Origin: Alteromonas sp. KC3
GTDB taxonomy: Bacteria; Pseudomonadota; Gammaproteobacteria; Enterobacterales; Alteromonadaceae
DNA length: 64,000 nucleotides
Direction of reading: 5' to 3'
Assembly (NCBI RefSeq): GCF_016756315.1
Contig: NZ_AP024235.1
Location: forward strand, 2,046,001-2,110,000
Shown: positions 1 through 9,391 of the stretch, piece by piece
How the letters are laid out: each line of letters begins with the position of its first letter
Position numbering within the stretch: the first letter of the stretch is position 1
Position numbers and translations under genes: made by a program
The notes under the pieces: model-generated
The model's database searches: none
Told to the model about the DNA's origin: nothing
What the model saw: only the letters and a program-made list of their open reading frames with translations

Positions 1-593
1 TTTTAACGAATCTGCAGAACAGAGGTACCATTCCGCTGCTCTGAAGCCATATTCGTCTAGCGTAGTGTCATGTTTTTCTTCGGCATCCTCAATAGGCTCC
101 TGTGAAATGGCACCACTGTCTTCTTTCACAAAGTACACCTCAAATGTGCCTCGTCCATCCACCGAATGAGAATAACCACTGGTAAATTGACTGTCGCGAC
201 CATCAAATTGATTGTCTTCAAACTGTGCATATAGCGACGATACATCGGCCGCTGCAAGCGCATTTCCCACCATCGATTCTACCTGTTCACGTGTAAGTGG
301 TGCTTGAATATCGCCTTCAATATTACTTTTTATTTGTGTAGCAATTCCCTTTGGAACCGAAAATGACTTTTCAAACAGATTTCCTATTTGTGCGGCAATA
401 GTATTTGCTCTTGACCGAACGGTATCTTCAATTTGAGCAGAGACTTCGTCACTGACTTCATTAACAATCACCGATTCGGTTTTATTGAGTGAATAAATAC
501 TCACGGCAATGTAGCAGGTAGACATAATGACAAAGAGTGCGCCGACAACAAGAAGCAATTTTAGCGATAAACTTTTCCCTTCAAAAAACATGG
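1..593 (-). pseudogene. Methyl-accepting chemotaxis protein-like receptor, N-terminal part, apparently frameshifted; runs off the window
   Basis: Reading leftwards from an ATG at 593, the first 17 codons give a short cytoplasmic start and half of a hydrophobic segment (MFFEGKSLSLKLLLVVG). That frame meets a stop about 14 codons later. The frame starting at 540 then carries the other half of the segment (ALFVIMSTCYIAVSIY) and stays open to base 1. It encodes a periplasmic sensor region containing YAQFEDNQFDGRD and GRGTFEVYFVK, typical of Cache-type chemoreceptor sensors. The two halves join cleanly if two bases are removed from the GCGCGC tract at about 538-545. The signalling domain would lie outside the window, so receptor identity is inferred from the sensor only. 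The gene is either broken, slip-prone at the GC repeat, or carries a sequencing error. Confidence 0.6.
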
Positions 594-634
594 GCTACCC
601 CGTACTAACGTATAGATGTGAATGTGGTGTTGAT

Positions 635-1324
635 TTAGAACGTAAACGTATATCCAACTGTAGCGAGTAGTTTGACATCGTCATCATAATCTAAGTCGGT
701 TTTTTCTAAGCCTAAACTACAGGCCAAACCGAATAACTCAAAAGCCGCTTCGGCCTTTAAGTGAATATAGTCGTCATCATTAGTGTCCCAACTGTATATG
801 TCGGGATCCAAGCTTGTGGAGCGATCTATCTGAAACGTTAAATACACACTATCGTTGATTTGATAGCCTTGAGAAAGCGCGACAATGTAATGCCGAGCAC
901 CCACACCAAAATAGTCATCGGTGTACCAAACTTGAACGCGAGTTTCATTATAATTGAGAGCAGCATAGAACTCGGTATAGTTAAATTCACTGCTCTCATC
1001 ACCACCTAAGTATAAATAGCGGGCAACGCCTACATCGTACACCAAGCTTTCATTTAGGTTTCCTGTATGACCGGCATAAAAATCAACTTCGTAATCGGTA
1101 CCTTGACCATAATCAACACCCGATGCAAAACTTCCCGCATACCAACCCGAGTCATTCCACCAATCTAAAGAGCCTTGCAACGTGGCTTCGTCGTTAGTTT
1201 GGGACAAACCATTAAATAAATAGTCTGATACCAGCGTGGTGGTGATAGACACATCAGCATAACAAAATGAAGTGAAAGCGCAGCACAAGAGTGCTTGGAC
1301 GGGCAAAGCAGTAAGTTTGCGCAT
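635..1324 (-). CDS. TorF-family putative outer-membrane porin
   Basis: 229 residues with an N-terminal signal peptide ending near residue 23 (CAFTSFCYA-DVS). The mature protein opens with SITTTLVSDYLFNGLSQT, typical of the TorF/Gcw_chp family of small beta-barrel proteins. It is rich in alternating aromatic strands and ends in aromatic residues (GYTFTF), as outer-membrane proteins usually do. The substrate is unknown; the family is annotated as putative porin. It lies 41 bp downstream of the broken chemoreceptor on the same strand, and no shared function is evident. Confidence 0.8.
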   Translation of the reverse strand: MRKLTALPVQALLCCAFTSFCYADVSITTTLVSDYLFNGLSQTNDEATLQGSLDWWNDSGWYAGSFASGVDYGQGTDYEVDFYAGHTGNLNESLVYDVGVARYLYLGGDESSEFNYTEFYAALNYNETRVQVWYTDDYFGVGARHYIVALSQGYQINDSVYLTFQIDRSTSLDPDIYSWDTNDDDYIHLKAEAAFELFGLACSLGLEKTDLDYDDDVKLLATVGYTFTF

Positions 1325-1450
1325 AGGCTTACGTATATAAGATTTTTACGAATCTAATAAGCGTAGTTAACCAAACGGCTTTATGACAAGTTGAAGCAAA
1401 AGAAATTAAGAAATAGACAGGTAAGCACATTGGCCTTGGTGGTCCAATTA

Positions 1451-1483
1451 AAAAGCCATCACGCGTCAAAGGTGATGGCTTTT
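1451..1483 (-). terminator. Intrinsic terminator of the aminotransferase gene
   Basis: A 12-bp inverted repeat (AAAAGCCATCAC / GTGATGGCTTTT) with a 9-base loop lies 18 bp beyond the aminotransferase stop. The T-rich side on the minus strand fits a rho-independent terminator. Confidence 0.75.
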
Positions 1484-1500
1484 AGCATAAACCGGAAGCG

Positions 1501-2691
1501 TTATAGTACTGAAACAAGTGCCTTTGCTAAGGTTTCAACGTTTTCTTGGTTAATACCTGCAATGTTTACGCGGCTTGAGTCAACAAAATAAACACTGTGT
1601 TTTTCACGAACTTCGCGAACTTGTTCAGGGGTAATACACAAGAATGAGAACATACCCTTTTGATCATTCACAAAACTGAAGTCCTTTGGCGAGCCGTTAT
1701 CATGAAGGTTTTGCACAAGCATTGCGCGTAGAGACTTCATACGGTCGCGCATTTCATTTACTTCTGAAACCCACTCATTATTAAGCGTTTCATCTGATAG
1801 GATAATGTCAACGAGTGCGCCGCCGTAGCTAGGTGGCATCGAGTAAATGCCGCGGGCAATTGACTGAATTTGTCCTTGCGCGATTTTACGGGTTGCGGTA
1901 TCGGCAGTGATAATTGCCGCTAGGCCAACTCGTTCACGGTAAAGACCAAAGTTTTTAGAGCATGATGCTGCCACAATAACTTCTGGCAGGTTTTCTACCA
2001 ATAAACGCATGCCATAGGCATCTTCGTCCAAACCTTCACCAAAGCCTAGATAAGCAACGTCAATAAATGGCAGGAACTCACGTTCTTTAGCAACTGCCAA
2101 TACTTCATCCCACTGCGCATTAGTCAAATCAGCACCCGTTGGGTTGTGACAACAACCGTGAAGCAACACGATGTCGCCTTTTTCAACATTGCGAAGGGTG
2201 TCCATCATGGCATCAAAGCGAATGCTGGCCGACGCTTTGTCGAAGTACGGATAGGTCTCAATCTGAAGACCGGCCGAACCGATAAGCGGGATGTGATTAG
2301 CCCAAGTCGGGTCGCTTACCCATACCTTTGCGTTTTCATTACAGCGCGCAAGTAGCTCAGACAAAATACGCAGTGCGCCACAACCACCTGGCGCTTGAAC
2401 CGCTGCTACACGATCAGATAATAAAACAGGGCTACCTTTACCTAACAACAAAGACAACATGCCGTCGATAAAACCTTGGTTGCCTTGTGGCGTAATGTAG
2501 GTTTTGCTTTTCTCTGTGTCTAGAAGCACCTTCTGTGCTTTCGCAACACTTGAAAGAATAGGGGTATTACCTTGCTCATCTTTATATACGCCAACACCTA
2601 AATCGATTTTATTTGGGTTGGTATCTTCGCGATAAGCAGCTGACAGGCCAAGAATTGGATCTGGGGCGAGATGGGGTAATACTTCAAACAC
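1501..2691 (-). CDS. Class I aromatic amino acid / aspartate aminotransferase
   Basis: 396 residues, the usual size for the AspC/TyrB family of cytosolic PLP enzymes that exchange an amino group between aromatic or acidic amino acids and 2-oxoglutarate. The PLP lysine is K246 in SCSKNFGLY. The motifs HGCCHNPTGAD and DVAYLGFGEG carry the cofactor-binding Asn and Asp/Tyr positions. It is a single gene with its own terminator and about 240 bp of upstream non-coding sequence. I cannot separate TyrB from AspC specificity by eye; overall it resembles the aromatic-type enzymes. Confidence 0.9.
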   Translation of the reverse strand: MFEVLPHLAPDPILGLSAAYREDTNPNKIDLGVGVYKDEQGNTPILSSVAKAQKVLLDTEKSKTYITPQGNQGFIDGMLSLLLGKGSPVLLSDRVAAVQAPGGCGALRILSELLARCNENAKVWVSDPTWANHIPLIGSAGLQIETYPYFDKASASIRFDAMMDTLRNVEKGDIVLLHGCCHNPTGADLTNAQWDEVLAVAKEREFLPFIDVAYLGFGEGLDEDAYGMRLLVENLPEVIVAASCSKNFGLYRERVGLAAIITADTATRKIAQGQIQSIARGIYSMPPSYGGALVDIILSDETLNNEWVSEVNEMRDRMKSLRAMLVQNLHDNGSPKDFSFVNDQKGMFSFLCITPEQVREVREKHSVYFVDSSRVNIAGINQENVETLAKALVSVL

Positions 2692-2930
2692 GATATGTCC
2701 TCACGTTGGTATGCAAATAATAGCAGGCAGGCATTATGCCACCGATGGTAGAAAAAACGACCCCTATTGGTTGAAAATATTTCAATTTAGCTAAGTGTAA
2801 AGCTGTAAACGAACAATTTATTTCAACTGTGGGCCATTAAAGTGTATTGACTTGTTCGCTTCAATTATCGGTTATATCACGCGCTAATTGATTGACTATC
2901 TGAGTGTACAAAGGAGTAAGCCTTGATAAC

Positions 2931-3716
2931 TTACAATGTGAAAGCGCGTGTTTCTTGTGCTTTGCCGTGTTCGTCGAAGCGTCTCTCCAACCAGGTTATT
3001 TTATTGTTCAAATCGACTAACAGTAAAGTGGATGTGCGCGTACCGTAGTTAGGCGTGTGAATAAAAATCGACGATAGTGCTTTTTCCCATTCGTAACCAA
3101 TACCGGTATCGGGCAATGCGTCGTCTTCAGCTTTGTTATCTTGCGCTAACAATTCGAACAATGATTCATGGTCAATAAGTTTTGCATTGTTTACGTAGTG
3201 GTTAAGCGCTGTTACACCTTGAGTTACTTTTGGCCAGGGGGTGGCGATATCTGCATTTGAAAGCCCATACACGCCTTTTTCAATAGTGTGCGTGGTGTCG
3301 TTCACATTATTGTAAACACGCAATTTATTAATATTTCCAAACAGCAAATTGTAGCCGTTGTAGTGGTGCCTGTTTTCACGTATCCGGCTAAGGTAATGCT
3401 GGCTATCGTTTTCCACTTTATTTTTTGATGTACTTGCGTTCAATGAAAGCCAGTTAGCAACGAGCTCTCCTCTAGATATCGCATTTTGCTTGAGGTTGTG
3501 CGGCTCTCGTACATTCGTTAATGCAGAAATCATCCCGTTACGCGTAACGCCCATCCATGTTCCTCCTGCTTCCAAATCTCGACCAGCGAGCACCGTGGGA
3601 TGTGAATTCCAAAATTCAGAGGGGGCAGTAGGTCGAGCGTAAAACTCATCGCGATTTGCCGCGATGATAAGTGGGAAGTCCCGTCGCATTTTATTAGCGA
3701 TAAACAAGATACACAT
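2931..3716 (-). CDS. NRDE (TANGO2-like, DUF833) family protein
   Basis: The start is placed at MCILFI because this family begins with Met-Cys, where the cysteine is thought to act as an N-terminal nucleophile; an upstream ATG would add nine residues and bury it. The NRDE signature is present (AANRDEFYARPT), followed by FWNSHPTVLAGRD, GGTWMGVTRNG and a long variable C-terminal part. Total 261 residues, close to family size. The biochemical role is poorly known; TANGO2 homologues are linked to heme and lipid handling. It is monocistronic here. Confidence 0.85.
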   Translation of the reverse strand: MCILFIANKMRRDFPLIIAANRDEFYARPTAPSEFWNSHPTVLAGRDLEAGGTWMGVTRNGMISALTNVREPHNLKQNAISRGELVANWLSLNASTSKNKVENDSQHYLSRIRENRHHYNGYNLLFGNINKLRVYNNVNDTTHTIEKGVYGLSNADIATPWPKVTQGVTALNHYVNNAKLIDHESLFELLAQDNKAEDDALPDTGIGYEWEKALSSIFIHTPNYGTRTSTLLLVDLNNKITWLERRFDEHGKAQETRAFTL

Positions 3717-3862
3717 AAAGGTCTCACTACTGAAAATACGCATACAAGCGCTAAAATGTTAACTAAATGTTTACAATGAAGAAACATCAATTATGATCGG
3801 GGATAAGCACGTCATTTTGTGCCGCATCATTCGCCGCACCTTTCTCCGCATTATCGACAAAC

Positions 3863-4543
3863 ATGGCTACATCGATTATGCAGGGCAGTAGTAAGAGAAT
3901 AACAATAATGAATACCGGTTCACAAACACAGTCACATCGTCGCCCTTTATCACAGGTTAATATTGGTAAATTGGTATCTCGCAAATGGCCGCGATGGCTA
4001 TCGCGATTTGCAACATGGCTACTTACTAAGCGGGGATGGGTTGTAGAAGGTGAGTTTATCAATGAACGAAAAGCTATTATTGCCGTGGCACCACATACAT
4101 CTAACTGGGACTTTTTCATTGGCTTATTTGTGGTTTTTTCATTTAGGTTAAACTTAAACTTTTTTGGTAAGCACACAATTTTCAAGCCGCCACTTGGAGC
4201 TGTCGTTCGCCGATTGGGGGGAATTCCCATCGAGCGCAGTAAGGCTCATGGTGTGGTTAGTGTTATCGCAACTCAAATTAAGCAAGCTGATGATCTTATT
4301 CTTGCGTTGGCACCAGAGGGTACACGTAGTCCGATATTTCCTTGGAAAACGGGGTTTATGCATATAGCGCGTGAAGCTGAAATTCCGATTCAAGTTATTG
4401 GGATCGACTATGCTAAAAAGGCCATTGTATTGGGCCCGATTATTCAGAAAGTGACTAACATAGATGAACAAATGCAAACTATTTATGCGTTTTATGATAC
4501 TGTTTGCGCAAAATATCCAAAAAATTGCATAACACGGTCGTAA
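3863..4543 (+). CDS. 1-acyl-sn-glycerol-3-phosphate acyltransferase-like protein (PlsC family)
   Basis: Up to 226 residues. It has the acyltransferase motif I HTSNWD (H78-x4-D83), an FFGKHTIFK block and the motif III element PEGTRS. PlsC-type enzymes acylate lysophosphatidic acid or related acceptors at the inner membrane. The protein belongs to the short, HTSNWD-type subgroup rather than the classical 240-aa PlsC with NHxxxxD. The start is uncertain: ATG at 3863, 3878 or 3908 are all in frame, and the family homology starts near residue 35, so 3908 is equally plausible. It is divergent from the NRDE gene. Confidence 0.8.
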   Translation: MATSIMQGSSKRITIMNTGSQTQSHRRPLSQVNIGKLVSRKWPRWLSRFATWLLTKRGWVVEGEFINERKAIIAVAPHTSNWDFFIGLFVVFSFRLNLNFFGKHTIFKPPLGAVVRRLGGIPIERSKAHGVVSVIATQIKQADDLILALAPEGTRSPIFPWKTGFMHIAREAEIPIQVIGIDYAKKAIVLGPIIQKVTNIDEQMQTIYAFYDTVCAKYPKNCITRS

Positions 4544-4624
4544 GCCAATTCTATCGCAGAGATAATTGGCGCTAGTAAAGTCGTGATAATCCAAGTCGCT
4601 TTCATCATATTCGGAGCTTAACAC

Positions 4625-5866
4625 GTGACAAAACAGGGATTTACAACCCGTCAGGTTCATGCTGATCGCATGTTAAACGCACCAGAGCACGGTGGTGTTC
4701 ATACCAGTACTTCAAACTCAGTGTTGTTTGAATTTAAAGACGCAAAGGGCATTATCGATGCGTTTCAAGGCAAACGTGCTGCACACGTATATTCTCGTTC
4801 ATCTTCGCCTTCTGTCGCGGCACTACAAAATATGCTCAACGACCTTGAAGGTGGGGTAGGAGCGCTGTGTTTTGCAACGGGGATGGCAGCTATTAGCAGT
4901 GCTCTTTTTGCACTAGTAAAGTCAGGCGATCACTTAATTGTCAGTCAATACTTGTTCGGTAATACCCGTAGCTTCTTTGAAACGATTCAGGACTTTGGTG
5001 TACAGGTTACGTTTACTGATGTTACTGATATTGAACACATAAAAGCGGCTTATCAGCCCAATACTAAAGGCGTTTACACCGAAACAGTTGCTAACCCAGT
5101 CACCCAAGTTGCGGATTTACGTGGTATTGGTCAGTTCTGTGAAGAGAAATGTATTCTGTTTATGGTGGATAACACCATGACACCACCGCCGCTGTTTTAT
5201 GCAAAAGAGGTTAAAGCATCTTTGATTTTTTGCTCGTTAACCAAATATATCGCCGGCCACGGTAATGTGTTAGGCGGTGCCGTTATTGATACTGGCGTGT
5301 TTGATTGGCAACAATTTAGCAATATAAAGCCGGCTTATCAGGTTGACGATGTCTCTCAATGGGGGCTGACCCAGATTAAGAAAAAAGGGCTTCGTGACCT
5401 TGGGGCAACGCTTGCGCCGCAATCGGCCAGCGCGATTGCGCTAGGAATGGAAACCCTCGAACTGCGTATGGCGCGCAGTCAGTACAATGCAATGCAGTTA
5501 GCAACATTCTTAGACAACCACGCAAAAGTCGCTAAAGTGTTTTATCCTGGCTTAGCCGATCATCCACAGCACTTTACTGCCCGAGAGCACTTGAACAATG
5601 GCTATGGCGCTATTCTAAGTTTTGACTTAGTGGAAGGAGCCGACCCCGTTGCATTTCTTAATCAGATGGAGCTTGTAATCTGTGCGACCCACTTAGGGGA
5701 TAATCGCACTCTGGCATTGCCGGTAGCACCAACGATCTATTTTGAGAACACGGCACAGGAACGTCAAAAAATGGGGATTTCTGATTCAATGCTGCGACTT
5801 TCTGTGGGCATTGAAGATACCGCTGATTTAATAGCCGACTTTGATAGAGCGTTAGCCACATTGTAA
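4625..5866 (+). CDS. Cys/Met-metabolism PLP enzyme, O-acetylhomoserine sulfhydrylase (MetY)-like
   Basis: 413 residues. Starts with GTG at 4625, preceded by GGAG at the right distance. The PLP lysine is K207 in SLTKYIAGHGN; YSRSSSPSVAAL and FATGMAAI are the usual cofactor and substrate segments of the family (trans-sulfuration and direct sulfhydrylation enzymes). GHGN after the lysine fits O-acetyl- or O-succinylhomoserine sulfhydrylases better than cystathionine lyases. It probably works in methionine or homocysteine synthesis. It is followed directly by a strong terminator. Confidence 0.85.
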   Translation: MTKQGFTTRQVHADRMLNAPEHGGVHTSTSNSVLFEFKDAKGIIDAFQGKRAAHVYSRSSSPSVAALQNMLNDLEGGVGALCFATGMAAISSALFALVKSGDHLIVSQYLFGNTRSFFETIQDFGVQVTFTDVTDIEHIKAAYQPNTKGVYTETVANPVTQVADLRGIGQFCEEKCILFMVDNTMTPPPLFYAKEVKASLIFCSLTKYIAGHGNVLGGAVIDTGVFDWQQFSNIKPAYQVDDVSQWGLTQIKKKGLRDLGATLAPQSASAIALGMETLELRMARSQYNAMQLATFLDNHAKVAKVFYPGLADHPQHFTAREHLNNGYGAILSFDLVEGADPVAFLNQMELVICATHLGDNRTLALPVAPTIYFENTAQERQKMGISDSMLRLSVGIEDTADLIADFDRALATL

Positions 5867-5871
5867 AAAAT

Positions 5872-5897
5872 AAAAAAGGGGCGTATGCCCCTTTTTT
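5872..5897 (+). terminator. Intrinsic terminator after the MetY-like gene
   Basis: AAAAAAGGGGC, loop GTAT, GCCCCTTTTTT: a perfect stem flanked by A and T runs, so it can act in both directions. It sits 6 bp after the stop and 39 bp before the convergent DUF4397/CHRD gene end. Confidence 0.85.
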
Positions 5898-5935
5898 ATG
5901 CTTTGCAACTCATTTGTGACTAATTAGAGAGCAAG

Positions 5936-8407
5936 TTACTCGAAACCAAGTGTCACTTGGCCGCGGATCTCTCCGCTTGTGAACGCTGCCGAATGAAAGT
6001 TAGTGTAATAGCCACCGGCTTCCATTGTTGTCATTTGTGCTTCAGTAAGTGTTGTGTCGGCAGGTACAGACCACATACCATCCATTCCCTCAGTGAGTGC
6101 AATTACAACACCGCCGTTTACGCCAGCTTCACCTTCGTGAATATGCGCCATGGTGGCAGTCATTCCTGCAATTGTTACTGAGCCTGAAAGTGCGCCTGTC
6201 GTGGTATTTAGTGTAAACGCACCGCTACCCGTTGCATCAGTTGTCACCGCTGGAACTTCTTGAGCCCCAGTTGCGGTAATGCCATACACCTGAATATTAT
6301 CCGGGGTTATTTGACCGCGGATCTCACCACTAGGGTTGGCTTCTGTATGCACATTAACATAGTGACCGCCCGACAGTAATTGCGTAGCAGTCGCCATGTC
6401 TAAACTGACACTGCCGTCAGTCATCCATACACCTGCTGTTTCATCACTTTCAACAAGGGTCACTACTACGCCACCAGTTTCGCCTGCGAACCCACTGTGT
6501 ATGTGAGCCATGGTTGCATTTTCTAGCGTTGTTACTGCAACCAGTGACACTGAATTATCGGTCGTATCAAACAAGGCATAACCTGATCCAGACGCCATTG
6601 TGTCTACCGCGGGTACAGACTGATTGCCACTTAATGGAAAGGTAACAACCGCGGTAGTGTCAGCAACTATTTGACCTCGCACTTCGCCACTAGGGTTAGC
6701 TTCTGTATGTACGTTTAAGTACCACTCGCCGTTGGTTAACGCAGCCAGATTGCTCGGTGAAATTGTCGTTTCAGCCAATACATACGTACCATCACCGGCG
6801 TCCGTTAATGGAAATGCTACCGGACCATTCATTCCAATGCCACCATCGTGAACATGTACGCCTGTCACGTCAGTTAAACCTGATACATCAACACTTACGC
6901 TAAACGCTGGCAGGTCTTCATCAATCTCAACCACAGCCGAGGCCGACGACATTGTAGTAACCGCTGGTACTTCTTGAGAACCACTTAGCGATACATTATA
7001 TGTCATATCGGCGTTAAACGGCGGAGGGGGTGGTGCTAGGTCGTCTAGCAATGCTAGTTGAGGTAAATCACCGTCCATTGCACCGTCTAGTGCAATTGCG
7101 GTATACACACCACCGTTCTCTAGCGAAAGCACGCCAGTTTCAATTGCCGCTGTTTTAGTGCCTGTAGGCGTCACAGTAACGACATAGTCACCTTCGGCTA
7201 GGCCAACATAACCTGTTTCCGCTAAATCGTCTGTCGAGTAGGGAATATCGCTAAATGCTGGATCAACAGCATCTATTTCACCGTCTGCGGTAACATAAAT
7301 ATCCACGTTGCCTGCACTTGGCGAAGCGTGAACAATACGCACTTTCGCTTCAGTCGCAATGGCGCGAGGCATATCTACAAGCACGTCAAGTTCTGGCATT
7401 GCTAATGTGTTATTCGCAATAGCGGTATATCTCATGCCAATCTCAAGTGACAACGGCGCATCATCAATGGCCACAACACTATTGTCAGCGTCTGCGACTA
7501 CGTCGATAACATAGTCGCCAGGCGCGACAGAAACATAGTCAGTCGTGCGAGGAAACTGTATGCCGTCTACGAGTAGAACTTCGTTATTTGCGATAACATC
7601 GACTGCTGGTGCATCACTAATACCGTGTACTACCCGCACATCTGAGGTGGCGCTTGAGTCCCAAATTTTGAAACTTTCTGTTCCATCGGCGGCAAGCAGA
7701 GTCACTGGGGAGTCGCCAGTACCTACGTTATTGGTTGCTGCGATGAGTAAATCAGCACCATCAGCAAGATTAACCGTGCCAGAGTCATAAACTACAGTCG
7801 TTTCACCTGCAGGTGTTATACGAACCTGATAGTCGCCTGCTGGAACTTGCAGTAGGTCAGTGAAATCAGTAAACGATGCCGTAACAAGCGGTTGTTCTGC
7901 ACTTATATCAGTGCCAGGGGCAGTAACATAAATGTCTACGGTGGGGGCCATTGATGCAGCGTGAACAATTTGTACTTGTGCATTACCCGCTTCTACCGGT
8001 GTTTCAGCACTTGTTACCGTTAAAAAGGCCAGTGTTTCGTCGCTGACGTTTCCAACAGCAAAAATGTCATAATTGATATCTTCTTCTAGCGTAACATCAG
8101 CTTGGAGCACCTCAGCATCATCACCGGGTAAAACGGCGGTAACGCCTATATCGTATGTACCCGTAGCAACCTCAAAGCGTGATGAAGCCACCTGATAGTC
8201 AACATTCTCTAACCCGTTCAAAATGGCATCGTTGGCAGTAATATTGACCAATGGAGCATCTGATGCACTGTGGATCACTCTTACATTAGCAAACGTTGGA
8301 TCGGGCATGGGTTGGGGGGCTGGGGCGTCATCATCATCGTCATCTAGCCAACAGCCTGTGAGTGTGAGCGGCACAACGAGCAATGCGGCTTTGAGTTTCA
8401 GATTCAT
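5936..8407 (-). CDS. Large surface lipoprotein with four DUF4397 and three CHRD domains
   Basis: 823 residues. A lipoprotein signal (LTLTGC, C19) is followed by a run of aspartates and a proline-rich linker. Four DUF4397-like repeats follow, each starting with a V-x-I/V-V-H-x-x-x-x-A-P pattern (from about residues 40, 143, 253 and 353). After a Pro-rich hinge near 462 come three CHRD (chordin-type) domains, each starting with SGSQEVPAV-like and ending with a VHTEANPSGE(V/I)RGQI-like motif (about 470, 590 and 710). The protein is very acidic. Both domain types are common in secreted or cell-surface proteins of marine bacteria, with no known enzyme activity. It is monocistronic with a 250-bp upstream region. 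Confidence 0.85.
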   Translation of the reverse strand: MNLKLKAALLVVPLTLTGCWLDDDDDDAPAPQPMPDPTFANVRVIHSASDAPLVNITANDAILNGLENVDYQVASSRFEVATGTYDIGVTAVLPGDDAEVLQADVTLEEDINYDIFAVGNVSDETLAFLTVTSAETPVEAGNAQVQIVHAASMAPTVDIYVTAPGTDISAEQPLVTASFTDFTDLLQVPAGDYQVRITPAGETTVVYDSGTVNLADGADLLIAATNNVGTGDSPVTLLAADGTESFKIWDSSATSDVRVVHGISDAPAVDVIANNEVLLVDGIQFPRTTDYVSVAPGDYVIDVVADADNSVVAIDDAPLSLEIGMRYTAIANNTLAMPELDVLVDMPRAIATEAKVRIVHASPSAGNVDIYVTADGEIDAVDPAFSDIPYSTDDLAETGYVGLAEGDYVVTVTPTGTKTAAIETGVLSLENGGVYTAIALDGAMDGDLPQLALLDDLAPPPPPFNADMTYNVSLSGSQEVPAVTTMSSASAVVEIDEDLPAFSVSVDVSGLTDVTGVHVHDGGIGMNGPVAFPLTDAGDGTYVLAETTISPSNLAALTNGEWYLNVHTEANPSGEVRGQIVADTTAVVTFPLSGNQSVPAVDTMASGSGYALFDTTDNSVSLVAVTTLENATMAHIHSGFAGETGGVVVTLVESDETAGVWMTDGSVSLDMATATQLLSGGHYVNVHTEANPSGEIRGQITPDNIQVYGITATGAQEVPAVTTDATGSGAFTLNTTTGALSGSVTIAGMTATMAHIHEGEAGVNGGVVIALTEGMDGMWSVPADTTLTEAQMTTMEAGGYYTNFHSAAFTSGEIRGQVTLGFE

Positions 8408-8664
8408 ATCTTATTTCCTTTTTATTAACAATTGCTGCACAACCATTACGCCGCCAATTAGCCAAAAGTTTAAGCAAATGACTAACATTAAGCTTGTTTA
8501 ATAAGTGAACTAAAACCGAAAGGTCATTATTGTTAAAAATGAATAAACGTGAGTAACCTGGCACTTTAATGTTCTAAAAAATAGAATAATTTGGTTCATT
8601 TATACTAATTTTACTGTTTGCATGCCTGCACTAAAGTAAACGTACTCACTACAGGAGATCAGTC

Positions 8665-9264
8665 ATGAAAACAGTATTAGCAATTTATTCAAGTCTAAAC
8701 GGCGAACAAGGTAATTCATCAAAGCTTGCAAATGAGTATTTAGCAAAGCTAGAAGCCAAAGGTGACGTGTCTATTAAGCGCGTTGATTTATCGACTATGG
8801 AGCTTCCTCATCTATCTAGCGAGGAAATGCAGGCGTGGATGACTGCGCCTGCAGAACGAAGCGAAGCGCAACATGTACTAGCAAATCGTTCAGACTCAAT
8901 CGTGGAATCTGTAAAGCAAGCCGATGAAATTGTATTGGCGGTACCAATGTACAACTTTGGCATTCCATCAAGTCTAAAGGCGTACTTTGATCGTGTTGCG
9001 CGTGCTGGAATTACCTTTAAATACACTGAGAATGGTCCAGTAGGATTGCTAGAGAACAAGAGTGCAACTGTATTTGCTGCGCGCGGTGGTATTTATGCAG
9101 GTACTGACTTTGATACACAAACTCCATATCTTCAACACTTCTTGGGTTTTGTGGGTATTAGCAATGTAAACTTTGTTTATGCAGAAGGGCTTGCAATGGG
9201 CGAGGAGCAAGCGAAAAATGCATTTTCAGCAGCCAGTGAAAAAATTATTGAACTATCTGAATAA
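8665..9264 (+). CDS. azoR: FMN-dependent NADH-azoreductase
   Basis: 199 residues, standard length. Flavodoxin-like fold start with the phosphate loop SSLNGEQGNSSKLAN, then VPMYNFGIPSSLKAYFDRV and FAARGGIY, all typical of AzoR. It reduces azo dyes and quinones with NADH, and the likely physiological role is quinone detoxification. The ribosome binding site AGGAGA lies 8 bp before the ATG. It is followed by a strong terminator. Confidence 0.93.
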   Translation: MKTVLAIYSSLNGEQGNSSKLANEYLAKLEAKGDVSIKRVDLSTMELPHLSSEEMQAWMTAPAERSEAQHVLANRSDSIVESVKQADEIVLAVPMYNFGIPSSLKAYFDRVARAGITFKYTENGPVGLLENKSATVFAARGGIYAGTDFDTQTPYLQHFLGFVGISNVNFVYAEGLAMGEEQAKNAFSAASEKIIELSE

Positions 9265-9347
9265 CTCGCAGACTAACTATATGCAGTTAGCAAAAACGTT
9301 GGAAGTTGTTTGAGCTAATAGTGTGTTCCAAGTTGAGTGTGCTTGTT

Positions 9348-9378
9348 GCCCCGCGAATATCGCGGGGCTTTTTTTTGC
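9348..9378 (+). terminator. Intrinsic terminator of azoR
   Basis: GCCCCGCG, loop AATAT, CGCGGGGC followed by eight T residues. A textbook rho-independent terminator 84 bp after the azoR stop. Confidence 0.9.
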
Positions 9379-9391
9379 CTAAATAAAAAAT

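Noticed and set aside
2790..2830. TGTAAA-type repeats upstream of the aminotransferase as a TyrR box
   Set aside because: The second half (TTTACA at six bases) is missing; the two TGTAAA copies are in direct orientation.
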